Part shown: positions 1 through 7,875 of the stretch, piece by piece
Position numbering within the stretch: position 1 is the stretch's first letter
Layout of the letters: each line of letters starts with the position of its first letter
Assembly (NCBI RefSeq): GCF_016056295.1
Contig: NZ_JAECZB010000093.1
Coordinates: 1-64,000, forward strand
Source of the DNA: Atlanticothrix silvestris CENA357
GTDB taxonomy: Bacteria; Cyanobacteriota; Cyanobacteriia; Cyanobacteriales; Nostocaceae
DNA: 64,000 nt
Direction: 5' to 3'
The notes under the pieces: generated by a model
The model's input: the letters and a program-made list of their open reading frames with translations, nothing else
What the model was told of the DNA's origin: nothing
Databases searched by the model: none
Program-made: the position numbers and the translations under genes

Positions 1-954
1 TTATTATTCCCTTGCGCCTTCCTGGCACTAGGCGGTTGGCTAACCGGTACAACCTTCGTCACCTCTTGGTATACCCACGGGTTAGCGTCATCATACTTAG
101 AAGGCTGTAACTTTTTAACAGTAGCAGTATCATCACCAGCAGACAGCATGGGACACTCCCTGTTGTTGCTGTGGGGGCCAGAAGCACAAGGCGACCTCAC
201 CCGTTGGTTCCAACTGGGTGGCTTGTGGCCATTCGTGGCGCTACACGGAGCCTTTGCTTTGATTGGCTTCATGTTGCGGCAATTTGAAATTGCGCGCCTA
301 GTAGGGATTCGTCCTTACAACGCTTTGGCATTTTCAGCCCCGATTGCGGTATTCGTCAGCGTCTTTTTGATGTATCCCTTGGGACAATCTTCTTGGTTCT
401 TTGCACCCAGCTTTGGTGTAGCAGCCATTTTCCGCTTCTTGTTATTCCTACAAGGTTTCCACAACTGGACACTCAACCCCTTCCACATGATGGGTGTAGC
501 AGGAGTATTGGGTGGTGCGCTATTGTGTGCCATTCATGGAGCGACAGTAGAAAACACCCTATTTGAAGATGGCGAAGGTTCTAACACCTTCCGCGCCTTC
601 AATCCCACCCAAGCCGAAGAAACCTACTCAATGGTGACAGCAAACCGTTTCTGGTCACAGATTTTCGGGATTGCTTTCTCCAACAAGCGTTGGTTGCACT
701 TCTTTATGCTGTTTGTGCCCGTCACTGGTTTGTGGATGGCATCAATCGGGATTGTTGGTTTAGCACTCAACCTGCGGGCGTATGACTTCGTGTCACAAGA
801 ATTGCGCGCGGCAGAAGACCCAGAGTTTGAAACCTTCTATACCAAAAACATTTTGCTGAATGAGGGTATCCGCGCTTGGATGGCTCCTCAAGATCAGCCT
901 CACGAACAATTTATATTCCCTGAGGAGGTTCTACCTCGCGGTAACGCACTATAA
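1..954 (+). CDS. psbD: Photosystem II reaction centre D2 protein, 3' part
   Basis: D2 binds the primary donor chlorophylls, one pheophytin, QA and redox-active TyrD in the thylakoid photosystem II core. The reading frame is open from base 1, so the first codons are missing; an internal ATG at 148 is only Met within the protein. The visible 317 residues match D2 along their length: [24 protein letters not shown], the RPYNA segment carrying TyrD, GFHNW and NPFHMMG with the chlorophyll and iron ligands, and the C-terminus VLPRGNAL. In the usual psbDC operon, psbC overlaps the psbD 3' end. Here a terminator follows 46 bases later and no psbC is present, so this is a stand-alone copy. A few substitutions (DLTRWF where DFTRWC is usual, GAFAL for GAFGL) are mild. 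Identification is certain; special regulation of this copy is inference. Confidence 0.97.
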   Translation, partial: LLFPCAFLALGGWLTGTTFVTSWYTHGLASSYLEGCNFLTVAVSSPADSMGHSLLLLWGPEAQGDLTRWFQLGGLWPFVALHGAFALIGFMLRQFEIARLVGIRPYNALAFSAPIAVFVSVFLMYPLGQSSWFFAPSFGVAAIFRFLLFLQGFHNWTLNPFHMMGVAGVLGGALLCAIHGATVENTLFEDGEGSNTFRAFNPTQAEETYSMVTANRFWSQIFGIAFSNKRWLHFFMLFVPVTGLWMASIGIVGLALNLRAYDFVSQELRAAEDPEFETFYTKNILLNEGIRAWMAPQDQPHEQFIFPEEVLPRGNAL

Positions 955-1000
955 GCATGATGAATTAAAATTCATCGATTCATCATTGATTATTTTCCAG

Positions 1001-1036
1001 AAATCCTCCGCGAATTTGCGGAGGATTTTCTATTTT
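1001..1036 (+). terminator. Rho-independent terminator after psbD
   Basis: An 11-bp perfect stem (AAATCCTCCGC, loop GAATTT, GCGGAGGATTT) is followed by a T-rich run. It begins 46 bases after the psbD stop and suggests that psbD ends its own transcript. Confidence 0.85.
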
Positions 1037-1146
1037 TAGTTAATAACAAATAAATTGTGTTATATTGTTTCAAGGTGAATAACCCAGAGCTAAATGCTCT
1101 GCCCTTTTGAAACTAAGACCACTTAGGCAATAAGGAGGTGATGCCC

Positions 1147-1218
1147 ATGATTGAAAGTAGTAAATGCGTGGGTCATCAGGTTGCAGTTAGCCGGCTGCGC
1201 GCCGGGGCTGTTCTTTAA
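1147..1218 (+). CDS. 23-residue small ORF with near-perfect Shine-Dalgarno
   Basis: I do not recognise this ORF. It starts at ATG 1147 and ends with TAA at 1216-1218, giving a 23-residue peptide beginning MIESSKCVGH and ending RLRAGAVL, with one Cys and a basic C-terminal half. The segment AAGGAGGTGAT (1132-1142) matches 11 bases of the anti-Shine-Dalgarno tail of 16S rRNA and lies at ideal distance; no other gene in the window has such a site. An ATG at 1141 in the same frame lies inside that site and would add two residues. The ORF sits between a hairpin with an AGAGC/GCTCT stem (1085-1099) and a strong terminator at 1322-1359, so the transcript appears self-contained. It could be a true small protein, a leader peptide of a regulatory RNA, or a translated small RNA. 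Whether it is translated is inference. Confidence 0.45.
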   Translation: MIESSKCVGHQVAVSRLRAGAVL

Positions 1219-1321
1219 AAGTTAGCCTTAGTTATCCTTGAGATACTAAGTTAGCTCAATTAGCTAGGCTAAGCTAGAAGTTCCTTCCGGCAGTCTGGTT
1301 GCAATCTGAAGACCCGCTAGA

Positions 1322-1368
1322 CCGCTCTGATTTAGATCAGCTGATCCGAATCAGAGCGGATAGTTTTT
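1322..1368 (+). terminator. Strong terminator closing the small-ORF transcript
   Basis: An 11-bp perfect stem, CCGCTCTGATT (1322-1332) with AATCAGAGCGG (1349-1359), encloses an inner palindrome GATCAGCTGATC and is followed by ATAGTTTTT. It separates the small ORF at 1147 from the pterin dehydratase gene, which has its own promoter. The stretch 1219-1321 has several short inverted repeats built on TAGCT/AGCTA but no recognisable gene. Confidence 0.8.
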
Positions 1369-1505
1369 GTGGGTAAGTTTTGATTAATAGATTGCTAATT
1401 GTTGACAACTTAAAGTAAGTGTCGCACTCTAAATCTTTTTCACACAAATCGATATTTTGTATCTTCACAGGATAGACCATTTTTCTTATCCTCCTAGTGA
1501 CCTAG

Positions 1506-1534
1506 TTGAGATAATCATTGCCAATATCTATAAA
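1506..1534 (+). promoter_or_regulatory. Sigma-70-type promoter for the pterin dehydratase
   Basis: TTGAGA (1506-1511) and TATAAA (1529-1534) are separated by 17 bases, about 33 bases upstream of the ATG at 1568. The implied leader is only about 25 bases and includes the AAGGA ribosome site. Confidence 0.5.
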
Positions 1535-1567
1535 AAGCGAGACGTAACTAAATAAGGATTTTTTGAT

Positions 1568-1849
1568 ATGGCACAACTATTGAGCGATGCAGAAATCCAA
1601 ACACAGGCAAGTGGTCTGTCAGGTTGGACAGTTGACGAATCTAAGTTACAGACTACCCGCAAATTTAAAGATTTTATTGCAGCAATTGAATTTGTAAACA
1701 AACTCGTGGAACCTGCTGAATCAAAGGGACATCATCCAGATATAGAGATTTCTTATAACAAAGTGAAGATCATACTTACAAGCCATGATGCAGGTGGGTT
1801 GACGCAAAGTGACTTTGATATGGCCGCGGTAATTTCACAAATCAACTAA
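1568..1849 (+). CDS. Pterin-4a-carbinolamine dehydratase family protein
   Basis: This family dehydrates 4a-hydroxytetrahydropterin; in bacteria without phenylalanine hydroxylase it is thought to serve pterin or molybdopterin metabolism. The 93-residue protein has the usual length and carries the family signature around ESKGHHPDI (about residues 55-63), with the paired His residues of the active site, and the C-terminal segment GLTQSDFDMA. An AAGGA ribosome site and a good promoter lie just upstream. The gene stands alone between two terminated units. A second pterin-type enzyme (6-pyruvoyl-tetrahydropterin-synthase-like, at 6.5 kb) occurs in the window but is not linked to it. Family assignment is firm; the physiological substrate is unknown. 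Confidence 0.92.
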   Translation: MAQLLSDAEIQTQASGLSGWTVDESKLQTTRKFKDFIAAIEFVNKLVEPAESKGHHPDIEISYNKVKIILTSHDAGGLTQSDFDMAAVISQIN

Positions 1850-1990
1850 CCAACTGGATTGGATCAACCCTAAGTGTCTTTACTTTTAGTAGTCTATGTG
1901 GATAAAAACTTGCAAAAAGTTTTAACCTTACTCCCACTGTAGATATATCAGTGATTCCATGTGACAGTTGATCAGCCGATCACTCAGATG

Positions 1991-2018
1991 TTGCCATCTA
2001 CTTCAAATAGCTTATAAT
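1991..2018 (+). promoter_or_regulatory. Sigma-70-type promoter upstream of the porin
   Basis: TTGCCA (1991-1996) and a consensus TATAAT (2013-2018) are separated by 16 bases. Transcription from here would give a leader of about 200 bases before the porin ATG at 2228, long enough for post-transcriptional control. Confidence 0.5.
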
Positions 2019-2227
2019 GATATGCTATAAAGCTATGTTTTTGCATAAGTTAATTACATCAATTTTTAACATTAAATTGATCATTTATGAGCTTTGCAAA
2101 AACTAAAATTGTAATAGTGGCAACTATAACCTCATCGATAGATTTTCTAAAAAAGATGTCGCGTCTTTGAGAAAGTTAAGTGCAGCGAAAACAATTATCT
2201 ATACAAGGTGTGAGGAGAAAAGGAAAG

Positions 2228-3970
2228 ATGTCTAATCTATTGTGGAAAGCCCTGGTAGTTAGCCCAGCAATCTTGGGAGCAACATTGTTAGTTTCAGCAA
2301 CAGCAATTGCGGCTCCAAGTACCACCAAAGAAGTATCAACAACAGAAGCACCAGCTGTAACGGAATTTGCTCTGACCCCAGAAATTTTGGCTCAAGCAAC
2401 CCCAGCAGCTAACGATGCCAAAGTAATAGATCAAGTTAATCGCTACAGCGACGAAGGCAAAGAAAGTACTTCTTTGTCTCAAGTCACATCGGTATCACAG
2501 TTTTCTGATGTCCAACCAACCGATTGGGCATTCCAAGCCTTGCAGTCCTTGGTTGAACGCTACGGTTGTATTGCTGGGTATCCAAATGGTACTTATCGCG
2601 GTAATCGCGCTTTGACCCGTTATGAATTTGCCGCTGGTTTAAACGCCTGTTTGGATCGGGTTAATGAATTGATTGCTACAGCAACAGCTGACTTGGTGAC
2701 AAAGCAAGATTTGGCTACCTTACAGCGTTTACAAGAAGAATTTTCCGCAGAACTAGCAACCCTACGCGGTCGAGTAGATTCTTTAGAAGCGCGTACTGCT
2801 GAATTGGAAGCGAATCAGTTCTCCACTACTACCAAATTAGTTGGTGAAGCTATTTTTGCTGTTACTGACGTTTTTGGCGACAGCACTGGCGACGTTAACA
2901 ATACTGTCTTCCAAAACAGAGTACGTTTAGGCTTGCAAACCAGTTTCACTGGTAGAGACCTATTGACCACCCGTTTGGCTGCTGGCAATGCACAAGCATT
3001 TAATGTCGTAGACAACGTTGGTAACACCATTCCTAGTGCTGAAGGCACCCAAACTTTTCAAATCGGTAGTACCGGCAATAACAACGTCGAGATAGACAAG
3101 TTGACCTACGAAGCTCCCATAGGTCCAGCTCAAGTTTATCTTGCTGCTGCTGGTGGTCGTCACAGCCATTATGCTGCGGTCAACAACCCTTACTTTTTCG
3201 ACAAAACTGACGGCGGTAATGGTGCTTTGTCTGCCTTCTCTTCTGAAAACCCCATCTATCGGATTGGTGGTGGTGCTGGTTTAGCGCTGAATATACCTTT
3301 TGGTCAAGGCGGCGGTATTCTAAGACCAAGTTCAGTCACTTTGGGTTATTTGGCTAATGAAGCCAATGCTCCTGGTGCAGGCGAAGGTGTGTTCAACGGT
3401 AACTATGCTGCTTTAGGTCAGTTGAATTTTAGTGTTGGCGATCGCCTAGCTTTAGCTGCAACCTACGTCCACGGATACAAGGGAGCAGGTAGTAATCTAT
3501 TCGACTCAGGTTTGAATCTCACTAACGCAGCTGGTACTCCAGTTGGTGTAGTAGGTACTCAACAAGCCAATACTCTACCAAACGCATCTTCAAGCAATTC
3601 TTACGGTTTGTCGGCGGCGTTTAGACCAAGTGATAAACTTTCTGTTAGTGGCTTCGTATCCTACACTGATGTTGTAGGTTCTGGCGCTGGTGATGATTTT
3701 GAATCTTGGACTTACGGTGCTGGTGTCGCTTTATCTGATTTTGGCAAAAGAGGTAACGTGTTAGGTATTTTCGCTGGTGCAGCACCCTACTCCTTAAATC
3801 GAGGCGCTAACAGTGGAGATGTGCCTTACCAAGTTGAAGGCTTCTACAAGTATCGCGTGTCTGATAACGTTTCCATCACTCCTGGTGTGATTTATTTGAC
3901 ATCTCCTAATCAAAATAGCGACAACGACGACGCTATTATCGGTACCCTAAGAACAACCTTTACCTTCTAG
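2228..3970 (+). CDS. Cyanobacterial outer-membrane porin (SLH domain plus OprB-type barrel)
   Basis: This is a 580-residue porin of the kind often annotated as iron-uptake or carbohydrate-selective porin in cyanobacteria, acting as an outer-membrane channel. After a signal peptide (residues 1-28, ending AIA-AP) and a low-complexity linker comes an SLH domain (about 90-150: SDVQPTDWAFQALQSL, YPNGTYRG, LTRYEFAAGL) that anchors the protein to peptidoglycan-linked polymer. A short coiled coil follows (about 160-200), then a beta-barrel of about 380 residues ending in the aromatic F expected of outer-membrane proteins. I chose ATG 2228 because it directly precedes a hydrophobic signal sequence and follows AGGAGA; an upstream GTG-type start at 2180 would add 16 basic residues before the signal. 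Substrate specificity cannot be read from the sequence. Confidence 0.93.
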   Translation: MSNLLWKALVVSPAILGATLLVSATAIAAPSTTKEVSTTEAPAVTEFALTPEILAQATPAANDAKVIDQVNRYSDEGKESTSLSQVTSVSQFSDVQPTDWAFQALQSLVERYGCIAGYPNGTYRGNRALTRYEFAAGLNACLDRVNELIATATADLVTKQDLATLQRLQEEFSAELATLRGRVDSLEARTAELEANQFSTTTKLVGEAIFAVTDVFGDSTGDVNNTVFQNRVRLGLQTSFTGRDLLTTRLAAGNAQAFNVVDNVGNTIPSAEGTQTFQIGSTGNNNVEIDKLTYEAPIGPAQVYLAAAGGRHSHYAAVNNPYFFDKTDGGNGALSAFSSENPIYRIGGGAGLALNIPFGQGGGILRPSSVTLGYLANEANAPGAGEGVFNGNYAALGQLNFSVGDRLALAATYVHGYKGAGSNLFDSGLNLTNAAGTPVGVVGTQQANTLPNASSSNSYGLSAAFRPSDKLSVSGFVSYTDVVGSGAGDDFESWTYGAGVALSDFGKRGNVLGIFAGAAPYSLNRGANSGDVPYQVEGFYKYRVSDNVSITPGVIYLTSPNQNSDNDDAIIGTLRTTFTF

Positions 3971-4019
3971 AGGTTTCTAGAGTATCGAAAATCTGTCTAC
4001 AATCTGAAACTCTATTTTT

Positions 4020-4049
4020 CCCCGCCTCACGGCGGGGTTTTTTGTTTTT
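4020..4049 (+). terminator. Terminator after the porin gene
   Basis: A 7-bp perfect GC-rich stem (CCCCGCC, loop TCAC, GGCGGGG) is followed directly by six T residues and a further T-rich stretch, 50 bases after the porin stop codon. Confidence 0.92.
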
Positions 4050-4209
4050 GGTAGAGTTAATCAGCAAACTCCAGTGGAGAACCGGAGTATACTAAAGAAA
4101 GTATGAAGGATGAAGTATAAAGTAGGGAAAATTTTGATTTCTTAGCCTTGATGATTCATCTTGAATTCTTCAGCCTTCATCATCTATCCTTCATCTTTAA
4201 TTGCTGCTT

Positions 4210-4647
4210 GTGGAACTATCGTGCAAATCTGAATACGCAATTCTTGCCTTACTAGAGATGGCGACTCATCATGAAAGCGGTGAACCAATGCAAATTCGAC
4301 AAATTGCCGCACAACAAAACATACCCGATCGCTATTTAGAACAGCTTCTAGCAACCTTGAGGCGTGGTGGTATAGTCAAAAGTCAACGCGGGTCAAAAGG
4401 TGGCTATTTTTTAACGCGAGAACCTTGGAAGATTACTCTTTTACAAGTTTTAGAATGTTTAGAAGGCTCAGATATGCAAACCTGTGAGGATGAGGTTAAT
4501 CCTAAAAATTTAGATAGTTCTGTTATAGAAGACATCTGGCGGGAAGCGTGTCAGGCAACAAACTCTGTGTTGCAAAAATATACACTTCAGGAATTGCGAG
4601 AAAAACGAGATTCCCGCCAGCAGTTGGATATCATGTATTACATTTAG
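4210..4647 (+). CDS. Rrf2-family transcriptional regulator, CymR-like
   Basis: Rrf2 proteins are small winged-helix repressors that sense Fe-S clusters or metabolites. This 145-residue protein opens with the family pattern ELSCKSEYAILALLEMA and has the recognition-helix region RQIAAQQNIPDRYLEQLL followed by the wing SQRGSKGGYFL. The three Cys residues that bind the cluster in IscR (C-x5-C-x5-C) are not present; only C92 lies in that segment. It is therefore unlikely to be an IscR-type Fe-S sensor and more like CymR, the cysteine-metabolism repressor that works with CysK in Bacillus. A cysK gene follows 73 bases downstream, which supports that reading. I chose GTG 4210 because family members begin M-E-L-S-C; TTG 4201 is also possible. 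No clear ribosome site is visible. Confidence 0.88.
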   Translation: MELSCKSEYAILALLEMATHHESGEPMQIRQIAAQQNIPDRYLEQLLATLRRGGIVKSQRGSKGGYFLTREPWKITLLQVLECLEGSDMQTCEDEVNPKNLDSSVIEDIWREACQATNSVLQKYTLQELREKRDSRQQLDIMYYI

Positions 4648-4720
4648 TCCAAAATCCATAGTCAATAGCATAAAAGTTTTTGACTATTGACTTCATAACT
4701 CTAATAACCAAGGAATAATT

Positions 4721-5683
4721 ATGCGGATTGCTCGTAACATTACAGAACTTATTGGTCGTACACCCTTAGTGCAGTTAAACCGCATCCCCCAACAAGAAAG
4801 ATGTGTGGCTCAAATTGTCGTGAAATTAGAAAGCATGAACCCCTCTGCCTCAGTTAAAGATCGGATTGGGATCAGCATGATTAATGCCGCCGAAGAAGAA
4901 GGACTAATCACTCCTAGAAAGACGGTATTGGTAGAACCTACCTCTGGAAATACAGGCATAGCCCTAGCAATGGCAGCAGCAGCTAAGGGTTATCGGTTGA
5001 TTTTGACAATGCCGGAGACAATGAGTGGGGAACGCCGGGCAATGTTGCGGGCTTATGGAGCTGAATTAGAACTAACACCGGGAATTGAAGGCATGAGTGG
5101 GGCAATTCGCCGGGCCCAGGAGATAGTTGACAGTACACCAGATGCCTATATGTTGCAGCAGTTTCGCAATCCGGCGAATGCAAAAGTGCATCGAGAAACT
5201 ACAGCAGAAGAAATTTGGGAAGATACCGATGGACAGGTAGACATGATTGTGGCAGGGGTCGGCACAGGTGGTACGATCACTGGTGTAGCAGAAGTTATTA
5301 AAGCGCGTAAGCCTAGCTTTCAGGCGATCGCAGTTGAACCAGCCAATAGCCCAGTGTTATCTGGGGGACGACCAGGGCCACACAAAATTCAAGGAATTGG
5401 TGCTGGGTTTATTCCTCAAGTGTTACAAGTCAAATTAATTGATGAAGTAATTGTTGTCACCGACGAAGAAGCGATCGCTTATGGTCGACGTTTGGCAAGA
5501 GAAGAAGGGCTATTATCTGGCATTTCTAGTGGAGCAGCTTTATGTGCTGCAATCCGTGTTGCCCAACGTCCAGAAAACGAGGGACGCTTAATTGTCATGA
5601 TTCAGCCTAGTTTTGGAGAAAGGTATTTGAGTACACCGTTGTTCCAAGACTTGGAAACAAAGGTCGCCGCTAGCATTAGCTAA
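4721..5683 (+). CDS. cysK: Cysteine synthase (O-acetylserine sulfhydrylase)
   Basis: CysK joins O-acetylserine and sulfide to make cysteine in the cytoplasm, using pyridoxal phosphate. The 320-residue protein has the complete family layout: PxSSVKDR-type segment PSASVKDR with the cofactor Lys at residue 46, the substrate loop TSGNTG (74-79), the phosphate-binding VGTGGTITG near 178, and GISSGA near 265. ATG 4721 follows AAGGA. It lies between an Rrf2 regulator and a J-domain protein gene that begins 15 bases after its stop, suggesting a shared transcript. The neighbouring regulator makes sulfur- or cysteine-responsive control plausible, but no operator was identified. Confidence 0.95.
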   Translation: MRIARNITELIGRTPLVQLNRIPQQERCVAQIVVKLESMNPSASVKDRIGISMINAAEEEGLITPRKTVLVEPTSGNTGIALAMAAAAKGYRLILTMPETMSGERRAMLRAYGAELELTPGIEGMSGAIRRAQEIVDSTPDAYMLQQFRNPANAKVHRETTAEEIWEDTDGQVDMIVAGVGTGGTITGVAEVIKARKPSFQAIAVEPANSPVLSGGRPGPHKIQGIGAGFIPQVLQVKLIDEVIVVTDEEAIAYGRRLAREEGLLSGISSGAALCAAIRVAQRPENEGRLIVMIQPSFGERYLSTPLFQDLETKVAASIS

Positions 5684-5698
5684 CGATAAATTGGATGA

Positions 5699-6403
5699 AT
5701 GGTCGATTCTAAGCAAGATTTTAACCACTACGAAACCCTCAAAGTTAGTCCCAGTGCGAGCCAAGCGGAGATTAAACAAGCTTATCGCCGCTTGGTTAAG
5801 TTATTTCATCCTGACAGCAACCAAGAAACATCTGATAAAGAGCAAATTATCCGGATTAATGCTGCATACGAGGTTTTAGGGGACAATCAAAACCGCCTCA
5901 GTTATGATCAGCAATTGCGAGATGATTCCCAGAAATTAAATAGCGATCGCCAACAGCGGACAGCTGCGGCTCAACAACGTTACAAAGCAAGACGACAAAC
6001 GGGACGGGATGCTGATGAGCAAGTCGAAGAATGGCTGCGTCTAGTTTATCAACCAGTTAATCGCTTGCTTTGTGGCATTCTCTATTCTCTAGAAGAACAA
6101 ATGGAGCAGTTAGCAGCCGATCCCTTTGACGATGAATTATTAGATGAATTTCAGGAGTACTTACAAATTTGTCGAGATGAACTTAAACAAGCTCAAGTAA
6201 CTTTTCGTTCTCGACCAAATCCCCCAAGTCTCGCTAGAACAGCAGCTCACCTTTACTACAGCCTCAATCAAGTAGGAGATGGATTGGACGAGTTAGGTTA
6301 CTTCCCTTTAAACTACGATGAGCGATATTTGCACACAGGGCAAGAACTATTTCGCATCGCGACAAGATTGCATTGCGAAGCACAAGTGTCTGTAAATAGT
6401 TAA
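5699..6403 (+). CDS. J-domain (DnaJ-like) protein
   Basis: J-domain proteins stimulate the ATPase of Hsp70 partners and direct them to clients. Residues 8-72 form a J domain with the diagnostic HPD tripeptide at 37-39 and the helix IIRINAAYEVLGD. The glycine/phenylalanine and zinc-finger regions of full DnaJ are absent. Instead a charged linker (about 75-105) leads to a helical C-terminal region of about 125 residues that I do not recognise; similar J proteins of about this size are common in cyanobacteria. The gene is 15 bases downstream of cysK and probably cotranscribed. The client and Hsp70 partner are unknown. ATG 5699 has no strong ribosome site, so coupling to cysK translation is likely. 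Confidence 0.88.
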   Translation: MVDSKQDFNHYETLKVSPSASQAEIKQAYRRLVKLFHPDSNQETSDKEQIIRINAAYEVLGDNQNRLSYDQQLRDDSQKLNSDRQQRTAAAQQRYKARRQTGRDADEQVEEWLRLVYQPVNRLLCGILYSLEEQMEQLAADPFDDELLDEFQEYLQICRDELKQAQVTFRSRPNPPSLARTAAHLYYSLNQVGDGLDELGYFPLNYDERYLHTGQELFRIATRLHCEAQVSVNS

Positions 6404-6406
6404 AAG

Positions 6407-6446
6407 TCAACTAACAACTGACAACTAACAACTAACAACTGACAAA
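6407..6446 (+). repeat. Heptamer-type short tandem repeat
   Basis: About six head-to-tail copies of CAACTAA / CAACTGA lie between the J-domain gene and the pterin synthase gene. Such short tandemly repeated repetitive sequences are typical of heterocystous cyanobacteria. Confidence 0.8.
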
Positions 6447-6460
6447 CAAATTAGTTTATG

Positions 6461-6504
6461 CTGGAAACAGTGAAAGTTTAAGAAATTTTAAATTCTGTTT
6501 CCAG
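6461..6504. promoter_or_regulatory. Perfect 10-bp inverted repeat before the pterin-synthase-like gene
   Basis: CTGGAAACAG (6461-6470) and CTGTTTCCAG (6495-6504) are exact reverse complements separated by 24 AT-rich bases. The right arm ends seven bases before the ATG at 6512 and occupies the place of the ribosome site. It could be a dimeric operator or a hairpin that masks translation initiation. There is no T-run directly after the right arm, so it is not a typical terminator. Confidence 0.5.
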
Positions 6505-6511
6505 AGTACTC

Positions 6512-7384
6512 ATGGAATGCATTGTAAATCGCCGCGCTCAGTTTTCGGCAAGTCATCGCTATTGGTTGCCAGAACTGAGTGAAGCTGAGAATATTGAAAA
6601 ATTTGGTGCTTGCTCTAAATTTCCCGGACATGGGCATAATTATGTATTATTTATCTCTCTAGCTGGAGAATTAGATAAATATGGCATGGTGCTGAACTTG
6701 TCTGATGTAAAACAGGTAATCAAGCGCGAAGTTACAAGCCAATTAGACTTTTCTTATCTCAACGATGTTTGGGTAGAATTTCAACAAACTCTGCCTACTA
6801 CTGAAAATATTGCACAGGTGATCTGGCAACGGCTAGCACCGCATTTGCCTTTAGTCCGCGTGCAGTTATTTGAACATCCTGAACTTTGGGCAGATTATAT
6901 GGGAAACGGTATGGAAGCCTATCTTACTATTAGCACTCACTTTAGCGCCGCCCATCGGCTGGCTCATCCTCATCTTAGTAACGAAGAGAATTCTGAAATT
7001 TACGGTAAGTGCGCTCGTCCTAACGGTCATGGTCACAACTACCATTTAGAAGTTAGCGTCAAAGGAGAAATTGATCCGCGCACTGGGATGATTGTCGATT
7101 TGGGCGCTTTGAACCAGGTGATAGAAGATTATGTATTAGAGCCGTTCGATCACACCTTTTTAAATAAAGACATTCCTTACTTTGCCGAAGTTGTTCCTAC
7201 TGCTGAAAATATTGCGCTTTACATTAGTAATTTACTGCGATCGCCTATCCAGGAATTGGGAGCTAAGCTTTACAAAGTAAAATTGATTGAAAGTCCTAAT
7301 AACTCCTGCGAAATCTACTGCACAGACTTAGAATCAAATACCGCAAATTTAGTACAACACGAGCCAGTTTTAGCGCGTATTTAG
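6512..7384 (+). CDS. Tandem two-domain 6-pyruvoyl-tetrahydropterin synthase / QueD-like protein
   Basis: QueD/PTPS enzymes convert dihydroneopterin triphosphate to 6-carboxy- or 6-pyruvoyl-tetrahydropterin. Usual subunits have about 120-150 residues; this 290-residue protein contains two in tandem. Domain 1 (about 1-130) has zinc ligands H15, H40 and H42 and Cys 34. Domain 2 (about 134-270) has H148, H173, H175 and Cys 167. In domain 2 the catalytic Asp-His pair is intact (D213-H214 in FDHTFLN); in domain 1 the His is replaced (D79-F80 in LDFSYLN). Domain 1 therefore keeps the metal site but probably has lost normal catalysis and may serve a structural role. The gene stands alone, with an inverted repeat just before its start and terminators after it. 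Whether it makes queuosine precursor or another pterin is not decided by sequence. Confidence 0.88.
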   Translation: MECIVNRRAQFSASHRYWLPELSEAENIEKFGACSKFPGHGHNYVLFISLAGELDKYGMVLNLSDVKQVIKREVTSQLDFSYLNDVWVEFQQTLPTTENIAQVIWQRLAPHLPLVRVQLFEHPELWADYMGNGMEAYLTISTHFSAAHRLAHPHLSNEENSEIYGKCARPNGHGHNYHLEVSVKGEIDPRTGMIVDLGALNQVIEDYVLEPFDHTFLNKDIPYFAEVVPTAENIALYISNLLRSPIQELGAKLYKVKLIESPNNSCEIYCTDLESNTANLVQHEPVLARI

Positions 7385-7441
7385 TGCTTTTTGCGCTAGG
7401 TGGTGACTCCTAAACTCTTTTGTTGTTTCTTTGCGCTCTCT

Positions 7442-7484
7442 GCGCCTCTGTGGTTTAAGATAATTTATTTAACCGCAGAGGCGC
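7442..7484. repeat. Dispersed-type inverted repeat (GCGCCTCTGTGGTT)
   Basis: Fourteen-base arms GCGCCTCTGTGGTT (7442-7455) and AACCGCAGAGGCGC (7471-7484) pair with one G-T wobble. The surrounding words (CTTTGCGCTCTCTGCGCC, CAGAGGCGC, CACAGAG) resemble a repeat commonly scattered between genes in Nostoc-type genomes. No function is evident. Confidence 0.6.
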
Positions 7485-7513
7485 TGGGGGCACAGAGCCA
7501 GAATATGTTATGC

Positions 7514-7551
7514 ATATAGGGGCCTTATGTGGTAAGGCCCCTATATAATTT
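7514..7551. terminator. Bidirectional terminator between convergent genes
   Basis: A perfect 14-bp stem, ATATAGGGGCCTTA (7514-7527) and TAAGGCCCCTATAT (7533-7546), has a 5-base loop. It is followed by AATTTTTAA on the plus strand. It lies between the plus-strand pterin synthase gene and the minus-strand DUF427 gene and can serve both. Confidence 0.85.
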
Positions 7552-7560
7552 TTAACTTTT

Positions 7561-7845
7561 TTAAGCCTCGACCTTTACACCTTTCCAGAAGGCAACGTAA
7601 CCCTCAATATTCTTAGCTTTTTCCTTAGCGGTGGGATAGTACCAAGCAGCATCTTTGTTCACTTGACCATCAACTTCGATACTGTAGTAACTAGCGACAC
7701 CTTTCCAAGGACAAGTAGTGTGAGTATTACTTTCTTGGAAATACTGCTTGTTAATGGCATCAGATGGAAAATAATGATTGCCTTCCACAACTACAGTGTT
7801 ATCGCTCTCGGCTAAAACAGTTCCATTCCAAATAGCTTTCGGCAT
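7561..7845 (-). CDS. DUF427 family protein
   Basis: This is a 94-residue cytoplasmic protein of the DUF427 family, recognised from MPKAIWNGTVLAES at the start, the HTTCPWKG motif and the C-terminal AWYYPTAKEKAKNIEGYVAFW segment. The biochemical function of the family is not established. I chose the ATG at 7845 because family members begin with MPKAIWNG; an in-frame ATG at 7875 would add ten residues (MCELYLQSQL) that do not belong to the domain. Neither start has a convincing ribosome site. The gene is convergent with the pterin-synthase-like gene, from which it is separated by a bidirectional terminator. Confidence 0.85.
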   Translation of the reverse strand: MPKAIWNGTVLAESDNTVVVEGNHYFPSDAINKQYFQESNTHTTCPWKGVASYYSIEVDGQVNKDAAWYYPTAKEKAKNIEGYVAFWKGVKVEA

Positions 7846-7875
7846 AAGTTGAGATTGCAAATAAAGTTCACACAT

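Noticed and set aside
315-533. Minus-strand ORF inside psbD
   Set aside because: It overlaps strongly conserved psbD codons on the other strand and has no ribosome site.
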